DNA of 64,000 bases from Pseudomonadota bacterium (GTDB taxonomy: Bacteria; Verrucomicrobiota; Verrucomicrobiia; Limisphaerales; SXTU01): assembly GCA_009924135.1 (NCBI GenBank), contig RFSE01000002.1, forward strand, positions 26,005 through 90,004. Direction: 5' to 3'. Both the position numbers and the translations under genes were made by a program. Below the pieces are notes generated by a model that was not told the origin of the DNA, did no database searches, and saw only the letters and a program-made list of their open reading frames with translations. Position 1 is the first letter of the stretch. Every line of letters begins with the position of its first letter. This document shows positions 29,301-38,000 of this stretch, one piece after another.

Positions 29301-30168
29301 CGAACTCAACCTGGGAGCCGGACTTTTGGTGGAGGCGGCTCCGAGCGAACCGGCACCGCCGCCTGCGGGACTGATCAAACCGCCCGGGTCCTTGCGGATC
29401 TTGGTGGCCGAAGACCATGAGACCAACCGGCAACTGGTGGCAATGATGCTGGAAAGCCTGGGCTATCTCCCCGCCTTTGTCGGCAACGGTCTGGAAGCGG
29501 TCGAGGCCGCCGAAAATCCGGGTTACGAGATCATCCTCATGGACTGTCAGATGCCCGAAATGGACGGTTTCGATGCCGCCCGGGAGATCCGGCGGCGCGA
29601 AGTCAGCCGCGGCGTGCCGGCAAGCCAGCGGGCTCGCATCATCGCCCTTACCGCAAATGCCTTGAAGGGGGACCGGGAGCGCTGTCTGAGCGCCGGCATG
29701 GACAGTTACCTCAGCAAACCCTTCACCCGGAAGGAACTCCTCGAGTGCATTACTGCCGTGGTGCAGGCAAAGCCGCAGGAGCACCCGGCTGCAACCCCCA
29801 AGCCGGTACCGACGGAACGCATCCTGGATGTGGGCCGCATCAACAATCTTTGCGCGGAGATCGGCGTGCGCGGAGTGTTGGGGGTCGTCAACGATTTCAC
29901 GGCCAGCCTGCCAGCGCGGGTGGCGGAGATCGAAGCCCACGCCAAGGCCGGAAGGCTGGAAGAACTGGCCCGGATTGCCCACTCGGTTCAAGGCGTTGGC
30001 TATTCCCTCGGGCTGGCAAGCTTCGCCACCCGGTTGCTGTTTTTGGAACAAGATGCCCGGGCGGGCGACACGGCGGCGGTGGCCTCGGCCCTTGGCCCGT
30101 TGCGACGGAGCTTGGAATCGGCCCTGACGGCGCTAAGACAGTGGGCAGTTGAACACAAGAACAAGTGA
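26386..30168 (+). CDS. Hybrid sensor histidine kinase: HNOBA-PAS-GAF-PAS-PAS-HisKA-HATPase-REC-HPt
   Basis: N-terminal HNOBA-like FPFHLAFDRELKLIQAGSTLRRLCPDV; H-box MSHEIRTPMNAVLGM; GTGLGLVISKRI; REC ILMDCQMPEMDG; HPt-like IAHSVQGVGYSLGL. ATGA overlap with H-NOX gene. Confidence 0.93.
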   Translation: MSAADQPTVPVISLPPGQFAEAFPFHLAFDRELKLIQAGSTLRRLCPDVQPGAALAQTFRPLRPEGQITLAWVLDHRLRFFLLEHQSTNLKLRGQFILLPGEETLLFLGSPWFTDASEIAERGLRFEDFAIHDPVVDMLQVFQASKVALADAKKLAAKLTNQRAELRSANERLQVQDAEARKLALIAARTDNAVVLTDAAGVIVWVNEGFTRLTGYSPEEVTGKKPGTVLQGPGTDPDTVRRIGERLRHGLGFSEEILNYRKDGSSYWLSVEVQPIYDDQGKLTNFMAIETDITARRATQHSLAMKLEVSHVLTEANNLATAMPRILQAVCEHLDWHVGLLWRVTGRRLRFVDVWHPPTISVANFVSHSRSLQFDRDTGLPGRVWTTGKPVWIADLERDIDAPRSSVAGKAGLRAAFAFPVMVHGEVWGVMEFFNRNIEEPDRTLLQTFSAIGDQLGEFIVRREAEETLRATSTLQRAILEGANYAIISASPQGIIQTFNSTAERLLGYSSEELVGKLTPALFHDPAEVAARAAELSRELGRTIEPGFEAFVAKAQLGKPDEREWTYIHKDGNRFPVLLSITALFNEQNRVTGYLGVASDITVRKQAEREVKLQKTYLELLLDQSPVAVAVLDNEDRVLRINHAFSRLFGYEFSEAAGRPINNLVAPPTMREEVAQVSARGLAGERLDFETIRQAKDGSLRNVRLLGQHIVVDGKKVASLATYIDVSAQKQVEADLIKAREAAEAANRAKSEFLAVMSHEIRTPMNAVLGMTSLLLETRLDKRQSELAHAVSRSGAALLEIINDILDFSKIETGEQFEIENLAFHMPDLVNGVLQMLRPRAEDKGIGLTVAVAPEVAGTVLGDAGRLRQVLVNLVSNGIKFTDKGSVTIKARRLGSESQQVRVRFEVTDTGIGIAAANQGRLFQPFVQVDSSATRRRGGTGLGLVISKRIVERMGGTIGVDSELGRGATFWFELNLGAGLLVEAAPSEPAPPPAGLIKPPGSLRILVAEDHETNRQLVAMMLESLGYLPAFVGNGLEAVEAAENPGYEIILMDCQMPEMDGFDAAREIRRREVSRGVPASQRARIIALTANALKGDRERCLSAGMDSYLSKPFTRKELLECITAVVQAKPQEHPAATPKPVPTERILDVGRINNLCAEIGVRGVLGVVNDFTASLPARVAEIEAHAKAGRLEELARIAHSVQGVGYSLGLASFATRLLFLEQDARAGDTAAVASALGPLRRSLESALTALRQWAVEHKNK

Positions 30169-30250
30169 ACCTTCCCCCCACTGACTGGTTGCCGACCACC
30201 GCACGCGCAAGCGCCCCGACGGAGGCTGCACTTTCATTTTCCATCCACGC

Positions 30251-32168
30251 ATGAGCTCCGAAACCCCACCACCACCGGCCGCGCCAACAAAGGTGCGCCT
30301 GGAATTCGTCATTGCCCTGCTGGGAGGTTTTGCGGCGGCCTTGATGTTCTACTCGCTCAGTTCCGTGCGCGGACAGGACGAGCGGCATCTGGAACTCCTC
30401 ACTCATGCCAGTGAAATTCAACAACGCATCGTCGTGGCCCATCTTTGGATGGAGCAAAAGGCCGCCAACAAGGCTTCGGCCCGCCCTGATCGGGAGACGC
30501 TGGCCAACCTGGACGAAGCGATCAAACTCGCAACCGGACTCCGGGACGAACCCCAGATGTGGGGTGTCCCTTCATTCGGCTGGCTGGCGGGGGGGGAAGA
30601 CGGTCCGCATGGAACTGGGGGGATTCGTGGACCGGATCGCGGAGCTGCGCAAGCTTGCCGAGCTGCGGCTGCAGCAACCCCGGGACATCGCGGCGAGCGC
30701 TGATGCAACGGTGAAATTCGACGAGGCCTTGACGGTCATCTTGAAGGAGGCGCATGACATCAGCGACTCCGTCCAGGCCGTGGTGGACCGCGACCGGGTC
30801 AGTTCAGCGCGCCTGCAACTGGTGGTGCTCATCGTACTGCTGGTGCTCTTCGCCGGGATCATTCTGCTCGTGCTTCAGAAGCGCCAGGCGGACCGGGTTC
30901 GCCAGGCGGAACTGGAGCAAAATGTCGCGGACCGCACCCTGCAGTTGAGCGATGCGAACGAACAGCTGGCGCGGGCCACATGGCTGCTCCGTGAAGCCAA
31001 CACCAAGCTGTCCAGCGCCGCCCGGCACAAGGACGAATTCCTGGCTTCCATGAGCCACGAACTGCGTACGCCGCTCAACGCCATTCTCGGTTTCACGGAA
31101 TTGATGCTGGAAGGTGTCCAGGGCCCGGTGAATGAAAAGCAGGCCAAATCATTGCAGGCGGTCGATGAAAGCGGCCGGCATCTGCTGGCCCTCATCAACG
31201 ATATTCTGGATCTGTCCAAGATTGAGGCCGGCCAGGAAAAGCTGGCCATCGAAAGCACGGTCATCGCCGAGGTGTGCGAAGGTTCCCTGCGATTCGTCCG
31301 CCAGACGGCGTCGAAAAAGAAGATCAACATCAGCACCCGCATCGATCCCGCTCTCGACGCTTTGCCGGCGGATGAACGGAGGCTCCGGCAGATCCTCATC
31401 AACCTGCTCGGCAACGCGGTGAAGTTCACCCCGGATGGCGGGCGGGTAGGCCTCGAAGTCGCTCACGATGCGGATGGCATGGTGCGATTCACGGTGTGGG
31501 ACACAGGCATCGGGATTTCCGATGAAGATCAGGCCAAGCTCTTCAAGTCGTTCGTGCAAATCGACAGCAAGTTGACCCGCCAATACGGCGGGACCGGTTT
31601 GGGCCTCGCGCTGGTGAAACGGCTCACCGAGATGCATGGCGGCCGGGTGGCTTTGGAAAGCGAGCCGGACAAGGGCAGCCGTTTCTCGGTGTTTTTGCCT
31701 TTGAAGCAAAGTCCGCCCGCCGAATCTGGGGCGTCTGAGCTGATCGGGGTGGATGGATTGAATTATCCGGAGCTTCGTCTGCGGAACCCGCTCGTCCTCG
31801 TCGTCGAAGACCGCCCGGTCATGCAGGCCATGGTGTCGGAATTCCTGTCAGCCCTGGGCTGCCGGATGATCTTTGCCGGGGATGGTGAGGCGGCGCTGAC
31901 CGAGGCGGCGAGGTCCCGGCCCGCCATTGTACTCATGGATGTCAAACTGCCCGGCAGCATTGACGGGCTTGAAACTACCCGGCGGCTGAAAGGCTCCCTC
32001 GCAACGACCGGCATCCCGGTCTTCGCCTTGACCGCCCAGGCCATGTCAGGTGACCGGGAGAAATGCCTGGCGGCCGGTGCCGACGAATATTTAAGCAAGC
32101 CCGTGAACCTCAAGGAATTGGCCGGACTGATTGAGCGCTACGTCGTCCGCAGTGGTAATGCCCCATGA
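30251..32168 (+). pseudogene. Membrane hybrid histidine kinase split by a frameshift at a G8 run (or assembly error/contingency locus)
   Basis: N-terminal part in frame of 30251 (TM1 plus sensor), rest in frame of 30405 (TM2-HisKA-HATPase-REC). Frames join at gcGGGGGGGGaaga; removing one G restores a single ORF. Confidence 0.8.
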
Positions 32169-33634
32169 CTCCGGCGCCCCCCAATATTTCTGAACGCACC
32201 AGCCCGCTCGTCCTGATCGTGGATGACGAACCCCGCGGCCGCGATCTGCTGGAGGCCTTGCTCCGGCCACTGGGCTGCCGCCTGGAGTTTGCCACTGATG
32301 GCCGGCAGGCCTATAACCGGACCGTGGCGCTTCAGCCGGACCTGGTGCTGCTTGACGTGATGATGCCGGAGCTGGACGGGTTCGAAGTCTGCCGTCTGAT
32401 CCGGGCCAATCCGCTGGTGGCGGAAGTGCCCGTGGTGATGGTGACCGCCCTGGATGATCGGGGCTCCCGGCTGGCCGGGATTCAGGCCGGAGCTGACGAC
32501 TTTCTCAACAAACCCATCGAGGGTGTGGAGGTCCGGGCCCGGGTGACCACCATCACCCGCTTGAACCGTTACCGCCGGCTCCAGACCGAGCGCAACAAGT
32601 TCAGCTTCATCGCCGAGACCTCGCCGGATGGTTATTGCGTTGTGAACCATGACGATGAACTGACCTATGCCAATGCGCAGGCGCGCCGCCGCCTTGGGCT
32701 GACGCCTGAGGATTCGCTGGCGGGAAAGTTCTTCACCAAACTGGCCCACGAACACTACCGGCTGGAACCGGTCAGCAACTGGTCAAACTGGGCCCGGCAA
32801 AAAGCAGCTTCCCCGCTGTACATGGTGCGGACCACTGCGGCCGGAGAAGCGTTGCTTTGGCTGGAGGTGGATGAGCTGCCGTTACCCGACGGCCAGGGCC
32901 GGCTCTTGCGCCTGCACGACATCACCGAGCCGCTCACCAACCAACGCGATATCTGGAAATTCCACAAGGCGGTGTCGCACAAACTCAGGACTCCATTGAA
33001 CGGCCTGTGCGGGCCGCTGGAGTTGCTGGTGACAACGGAGGCTTCCGTACCCTTCGCCGAGGTCACGGACCTGGCCCAAATAGCGCTGGAGTCGGCCAAT
33101 CGGTTTGAGAAGCAGATCAGTGAAGTCCTGAATTTCGTGGCCCCGCCGGCCACGGTCCGCGCCCCCAGCACCACGGCGATGGCCAGCCTGCCCACACTGC
33201 TGCGGCCGATTCAGGTGAACCTGGGCATCCTATTTGTGGACCTGGACCTGCCGGCGGAACTGCGAACCCACTGTGTGCCGCTCCCGGAAGCCGCCTTGGA
33301 AGTAATCCTGGCGGAACTGCTCGAAAATGCCCGGAAATTCCACCCGCGTCACCAGCCCAAAATCACGATCAAGGTGACCCGCGGTGACGGCGGGTGGCTG
33401 GCGATTCAGGTGGCCGATGATGGCCTGACGTTGAGTCCCGGCGAGCTGGAATTGGTCTGGACGCCTTACTATCAGGTCGAGAAAAACCTCACCGGCGAAG
33501 TGGACGGCATGGGCTTGGGCTTGCCGATGATCGCCTCCCTGATCTGGGAGGCGGGCGGTTCATGCCGCATGTCAAACCGCCCGGCGGGGGCTGGAGTAAT
33601 CGTGGAATTAGTTTTACCCTCTGTCCCGCAATGA
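32165..33634 (+). CDS. REC-PAS-histidine kinase protein
   Basis: LVLIVDDEPRGRDLLEAL...LVLLDVMMPELDGFEVCR; SHKLRTPLNGL H-box; LENARKFHP and GMGLGLPMIASLI ATPase motifs. ATGA overlaps both neighbours. Confidence 0.88.
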   Translation: MTPAPPNISERTSPLVLIVDDEPRGRDLLEALLRPLGCRLEFATDGRQAYNRTVALQPDLVLLDVMMPELDGFEVCRLIRANPLVAEVPVVMVTALDDRGSRLAGIQAGADDFLNKPIEGVEVRARVTTITRLNRYRRLQTERNKFSFIAETSPDGYCVVNHDDELTYANAQARRRLGLTPEDSLAGKFFTKLAHEHYRLEPVSNWSNWARQKAASPLYMVRTTAAGEALLWLEVDELPLPDGQGRLLRLHDITEPLTNQRDIWKFHKAVSHKLRTPLNGLCGPLELLVTTEASVPFAEVTDLAQIALESANRFEKQISEVLNFVAPPATVRAPSTTAMASLPTLLRPIQVNLGILFVDLDLPAELRTHCVPLPEAALEVILAELLENARKFHPRHQPKITIKVTRGDGGWLAIQVADDGLTLSPGELELVWTPYYQVEKNLTGEVDGMGLGLPMIASLIWEAGGSCRMSNRPAGAGVIVELVLPSVPQ

Positions 33635-35519
33635 ATACCGCCCCCAGCACCATCCTCGTGGTGGATGACGAGCCCCGTGGCCGCCAATTGCTCGAGGAAC
33701 TCCTCACACCTCACGGATACCGGCTCCTGTTTGCGAGCAACGGTCAGGAAGCCCTCGCCCTGGCGACCGCCCACACCCCGGATCTGGTCCTGCTGGACGT
33801 GATGATGCCCGGCGTGGACGGGTTTGAAGTGTGCCGGCGGTTGCGCGCGAACCCGCAGCTCCGCGAAATCCCGGTCATCATGCTCACGGCCTTGGATGAT
33901 CGTGAATCCCGCCTGCAGGGCCTGGCCGCCGGGGCGGACAATTTTCTCACCAAGCCGTTTGATCAAATCGAGCTGCGCACCCGCGTGGCCACCATCACCC
34001 GGCTCAACCGCTACCGGCTGCTGCTGGCGGAACGGGAACGCTTCGCCCAGGCAATCGACGGTGCGCCCGACGGCATCCTGATCGTGGATGACAGTTTTCA
34101 AATCCGGCTGGCGAACCCGGCCGCCCAGCAGATGTTCCGGGCCGAAGCCACGCGGCCCTTGCTGGATGAACCGCTCGCAAAACGGGTCAGCCTGGACGCG
34201 GCCGTGCTCGAACAGTTGAAGGAATTGATGCGCGGAGGCCTGGCGCCTTTCCAGTTTGTCGCCAACGGCCTCCAACCCAATTCCGTACGGTTTCCAATCG
34301 AGGCCTCAGCCAGCCGGTTACCTGGGCGGATAAACCGGCGCTGCAAATCCACTTGCGCGACGTCACCGAGAAGCGACAGTTGGAGGAGCAGTTTCTCCGG
34401 GTCCAGCGGCTGCAGGGGTTGGGCACCCTGGCGGGCGGGGTCGCCCACGATCTGAACAACATCCTCGCGCCCATGCTCAACATCGCGGACCTCCTCGAGG
34501 ATGTGCTGGCGGACCGGCCGGAGGCGAAGTTCCTGAAGCTGATGAAGAACTCGGTCCAGCGCGGCTCCGGGCTGGTCAAACAGATTCTCGCTTTCGCGCG
34601 GGGAACGGGCGGGGAGCGGCAGCCCATTCCTCCACGCTACGCATTGAATGAAATCCGACGCATCCTGAGCCAGACCTTGCCGAAGAACATTATCATCCGC
34701 ACGGACTGCCCGCCCGAGACTCCCCCGCTGTTTGCCGACCCCACGCATCTGCATCAGATGTTGATGAACCTCTGCGTCAACGCCCGCGACGCCATGCCCC
34801 AGGGTGGACAACTCAAGATTTCCGCCGCCGTCCGCGAAGTGTCCCCCGACCAAGCCGCCCAGTGGACCGATGCCAAACCCGGCTCTTGGGTGGTGTTGAG
34901 CGTCTCGGACACCGGCACGGGAATCCCTCCTGAAGTTCAACGCCGGCTCGGCGAGGCCTTCTTCACCACCAAACCAGTGGGCCTGGGCACCGGCCTTGGT
35001 TTGTCCACCGTGTTCAGCATCGTGAAAAGTCACGGTGGCTTCTGACGGATGCACACCAAACCGGGCGAAGGCACCACCTTCGAACTCTATCTGCCGATCG
35101 CCGCCGAGAGCGTGGTCGCCACGATGCCGACTCTCCGGGAACCTCCCCGCGGTCAGGGCGAACTGATCCTGGTGGCCGATGACGAGGCCGCCATCTTGGA
35201 AATCAACCGCGCCACGCTGGGTTGTTACGGGTATCGGACCGTATGCGCCCGTGATGGAGCGGAGGCGGTAGCGCTGTTCTGTCAGCAGCCCGATGACATC
35301 AGTCTCGTGATCATCGATTCCCAGATGCCCTTCATGGATGGCCCCGCCGTTTTGCAGGCGCTCCGCAAAGTGCGGCCCCATGTGAAATGCGTGCTCACGA
35401 GCGCGAGTGAAATCAAATCAGCCTTCCCCACGGACGGCCCCCTGCCGCCATTCCTGGCCAAGCCCTTTACCAGCGGCCAACTGCTAGAAGTCCTGGATCG
35501 GGAATTGCACAGTTCCTGA
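33631..35519 (+). pseudogene. REC-PAS-HisKA-HATPase-REC hybrid kinase broken by a frameshift (~34310) and an in-frame TGA (35043-35045)
   Basis: Three ORF pieces (33631-, 34353-35045, 35049-35519) concatenate to a canonical architecture: TILVVDDEPRGRQLLEEL, DVTEKRQLEEQFLRVQRLQGLGTLAGGVAHDLNNILAPML, HGGF*RMHTKPGEGTTFELYLP, LILVADDEAAILEINRATL. Confidence 0.8.
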
Positions 35520-35641
35520 GCGCTGATCAACGGCTCAGGATACGTGCTCGCCTGACCATTGAGCGCAGGAATAACGGAGTCCGAACAACTGTAGCCGAAA
35601 CCTTTAGGTTGCGGCGTGCAGGCAAAGGTTTTGCCAGGGGC

Positions 35642-36499
35642 CTACTTGGCCGCATTGGCCGCCAGTGCCGCCTGAGCTTTGGCCTTCGCCTCCTCCGCGC
35701 GACGCATGATTTCCTCGGGCGAGGGCAGGCTCATCAGGACTTCCGCCGGAATGTCACCGGCGGCGCTGGCGAGCTTGGTGAGGCACTTCTGGCGCTCGGC
35801 CAGGGCCTTCTTGTCGTCGCGCTCCTTGCTGAAGCGGGCCTTGGCGGCGTCACTGCGCAGGCGGAGCTGGGAATAGACATCGCCGCCGAGCAGCGAGGAG
35901 ATGTCGATCTTCATCTTCTCCTTGCCCATGTCCGAGTCCTGCACCACGTCGCCGTTGATGGGGCCGGCCTTGTACTTCGGGAACATGATCGCGGCCTCGG
36001 GACAGACGCGCGAGCAGGCGGGACAGTTGGTTTTGCAGTTGTCGTGGTTCTGCGCCTGAATCTTGTTCTGCTCGTCCACGCCATAGACGCCGAAGAGGCA
36101 GAAGCTCAGGCACTGCATGCAGTTCGTACAGCGGTCGTAATCGATGACCGGGAACCACGGCTTCCACTCGCCGTGCCGCGCGGCGCCGGTCTCGGCCTGC
36201 ACGGCTTCGGCGGTCCGGGCAATGCGCGTGGCATCAAGCCCGGTGATGTCTTGAAACCGCACGCTGGTCCCGGCGGTCACACCCTCCGCTTCCGGGGTGC
36301 GCCCGGCGAACTGCCCGAGCACGAGCAACGACCCGCGCTCATGCGGCGCGACGCGTCCCCCCGCGACGGCGCGGGTGACGGCAAAGCCCTTCTCCAGCAA
36401 CGCCGTCAGCGCGGCGAAGCGGTCGGTGTCAGCGAGCGGCGGGGCATCGGCGCCCTCGTAGAGGACGACGCGGAGGGTGGAGGAGGATGTGAGCGACAT
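35642..36499 (-). CDS. 4Fe-4S dicluster ferredoxin-like protein
   Basis: CTNCMQCLSFCLFGVYGV...CKTNCPACSRVCPEAAIMFP. Confidence 0.88.
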   Translation of the reverse strand: MSLTSSSTLRVVLYEGADAPPLADTDRFAALTALLEKGFAVTRAVAGGRVAPHERGSLLVLGQFAGRTPEAEGVTAGTSVRFQDITGLDATRIARTAEAVQAETGAARHGEWKPWFPVIDYDRCTNCMQCLSFCLFGVYGVDEQNKIQAQNHDNCKTNCPACSRVCPEAAIMFPKYKAGPINGDVVQDSDMGKEKMKIDISSLLGGDVYSQLRLRSDAAKARFSKERDDKKALAERQKCLTKLASAAGDIPAEVLMSLPSPEEIMRRAEEAKAKAQAALAANAAK

Positions 36500-36505
36500 G
36501 GCGGA

Positions 36506-36540
36506 AGTGTTCAGTAATTAGTGTTCAGTGTCCAGTTACT
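36506..36540. repeat. Heptamer repeat AGTNNNN x5
   Basis: agtgttc agtaatt agtgttc agtgtcc agttact. Confidence 0.85.
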
Positions 36541-36549
36541 CGCCACGCG

Positions 36550-36910
36550 TCAAGGTTCGTAGAAGCGGGCAAACCCCTTGGCTCGCAAGCCTTGTTTCAG
36601 TTCCAGATCTTCTGTCCACAAGCGACCGCCAAGGTGGAGCGTGAGTGCGACGTAAGGAGTATCCTTCTCATCCACACCTAGACAAAGCTGCTGGGCTTCC
36701 ATCCAGGTACCGATGGCGATGTTGGCTTCGGCGATAAACTCAATGCGGGTCACCAGCGTGTGCAGGGCCTCCAGCAATTCGTCTTCGCCCACGCGGGCTG
36801 TAAAACAGAACGACCGCCGAGGGACTTAGCCGGTCACGCAAATCACCACGCCCGGCGGCCAGCGCTTTGAAGGCGAGATTGGCGTCCACCACGACGCGCT
36901 CCGCTTTCAT
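36550..36910 (-). pseudogene. PIN-domain toxin with internal deletion/frameshift
   Basis: MKAERVVVDANLAFKALAAGRGDLRDRLSPSAVVLFYSPR in one frame, VGEDELLEALHTLVTRIEFIAEANIAIGTWMEAQQLCLGVDEKDTPYVALTLHLGGRLWTEDLELKQGL in another. Confidence 0.75.
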
Positions 36911-37125
36911 GGCGCGGTCTTGATAAACCGATCCTTGTTTGCCGCCCACCAGTCCGACTTGATTTCCTCCGCCAGCCGCCCGGCCTCCGCTTCGTCCAAC
37001 CCGCTCCGGCGGGTGATGGCTTCCAACCGCAACCAGTCCAAAAACGTGTTAAGCCGGTCGGCTGGCACATCATCCTTCGGGATGGTGACGCACACGGCTT
37101 GGTCGGTGGCCTCGACGGTTATCAT
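36907..37125 (-). CDS. Antitoxin-like protein upstream of the PIN gene
   Basis: 72 aa; MITVEATDQAVCVTIPKDDVPADRLNTFLDWLRLEAITRRS; overlaps the PIN start by 4 nt. Confidence 0.6.
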   Translation of the reverse strand: MITVEATDQAVCVTIPKDDVPADRLNTFLDWLRLEAITRRSGLDEAEAGRLAEEIKSDWWAANKDRFIKTAP

Positions 37126-37129
37126 GAGA

Positions 37130-37363
37130 TTAAGCTCCGCTGTTCGCGGCTTGAAAGCAAGGCTCCGTTCCCATCTCCGTGAGCACGGCCAGCACTTGCG
37201 AGCGTTTTACGCTGGGAAAGCCGTCCAAAAAAAACTCGATGGAATCACCCGCCTTGAGGTGATCGAATAAACTCTGCACCGGCACGCGCGTACCCTTGAA
37301 AACCAGCGTGCCGCCTAGAATCTCCGGATCGGAATGATAGGCGCGGTCTTTTTTCATGCGCAC
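37130..37363 (-). CDS. DUF433-family (VapB45-like) protein
   Basis: SDPEILGGTLVFKGTRVPVQSLFDHLKAGDSIEFFLDGFPSVKRSQVLAVL. Confidence 0.85.
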   Translation of the reverse strand: MRMKKDRAYHSDPEILGGTLVFKGTRVPVQSLFDHLKAGDSIEFFLDGFPSVKRSQVLAVLTEMGTEPCFQAANSGA

Positions 37364-37420
37364 AAGGTAGTCTCCAACCCGAGACCAAGCAATACTGGCA
37401 ACTCAAAGGGCTGAGGACTC

Positions 37421-37488
37421 ACGAACGACGGGGCATCGGTGCCCTCGCAGTAAAGAACGTGGAGAGCGGAGGACGAGGTCAGGCTCAA
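37421..37488 (-). pseudogene. Remnant copy of the 5' end of the ferredoxin gene (35642-36499)
   Basis: Translates (L)SLTSSSALHVLYCEGTDAPSFV versus MSLTSSSTLRVVLYEGADAPPLAD; ungapped nucleotide similarity to 36432-36499. Confidence 0.85.
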
Positions 37489-37509
37489 GGGATAAAAACG
37501 TTTACCCAG

Positions 37510-37902
37510 TCAAGCGGCGGCCTTCGGGGCATCGGTGGCGGTGACTTTCCCTCTCGGCAAGTTCGCCTTCACCTCACCATCGAAGAGCGAGGTGCAGACT
37601 TCGTCGGCGCTTTGCACGCGCATGTTGAGGACTTCGGCGGTGTCGAGCGGCAGGTCGGCCTTGGCGGTGTGGAAAAGCCACTTCACGGCGCGCGGGAAAC
37701 AGGCGGCGATCTTCACCGGTCCACCGTCCGCCAGTCGCTTGAGCGACGGGTCCTGCCGGGCGCTCATCTCGCAGAGGTCGGCCACGGCGTCGAAGGCCAC
37801 ACCGGAGTCGGAAAGCTTTTGCAGGACCGCCGCCTTGACCTCCGGCGGGACGACCTGGGCGTACTGGCAGTGACAATAAAGAATGCGCGGTGCGGCTGAC
37901 AT
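37510..37902 (-). CDS. Conserved hypothetical protein with N-terminal YCHC, functionally linked to the Fe-S gene by position
   Basis: MSAAPRILYCHCQYAQVVPPEVKAAVLQKL...VKIAACFPRAVKWLFHTAKADLPLDTAEVLNMR. Confidence 0.6.
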   Translation of the reverse strand: MSAAPRILYCHCQYAQVVPPEVKAAVLQKLSDSGVAFDAVADLCEMSARQDPSLKRLADGGPVKIAACFPRAVKWLFHTAKADLPLDTAEVLNMRVQSADEVCTSLFDGEVKANLPRGKVTATDAPKAAA

Positions 37903-37922
37903 GTTGCTGGCGGGTGGTAGGG

Positions 37923-37964
37923 TCTTGGGTCTGAGGTCTGGGGTCTGGGGTCTGGCGTCTGGGG
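37923..37964. repeat. Heptamer tandem repeat (GTCTGGG)x6
   Basis: gtcttgg gtctgag gtctggg gtctggg gtctggc gtctggg. Confidence 0.9.
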
Positions 37965-38000
37965 AGGAGGGAGACGCCTTGCGGCGTGTCCGGCGTGGGG

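Noticed and set aside
35043-35045. TGA as selenocysteine codon
   Set aside because: Position corresponds to a Leu-like residue after HGGF in histidine kinases, not Cys, and no convincing SECIS-like hairpin was identified by eye; compensating indels explain it better.
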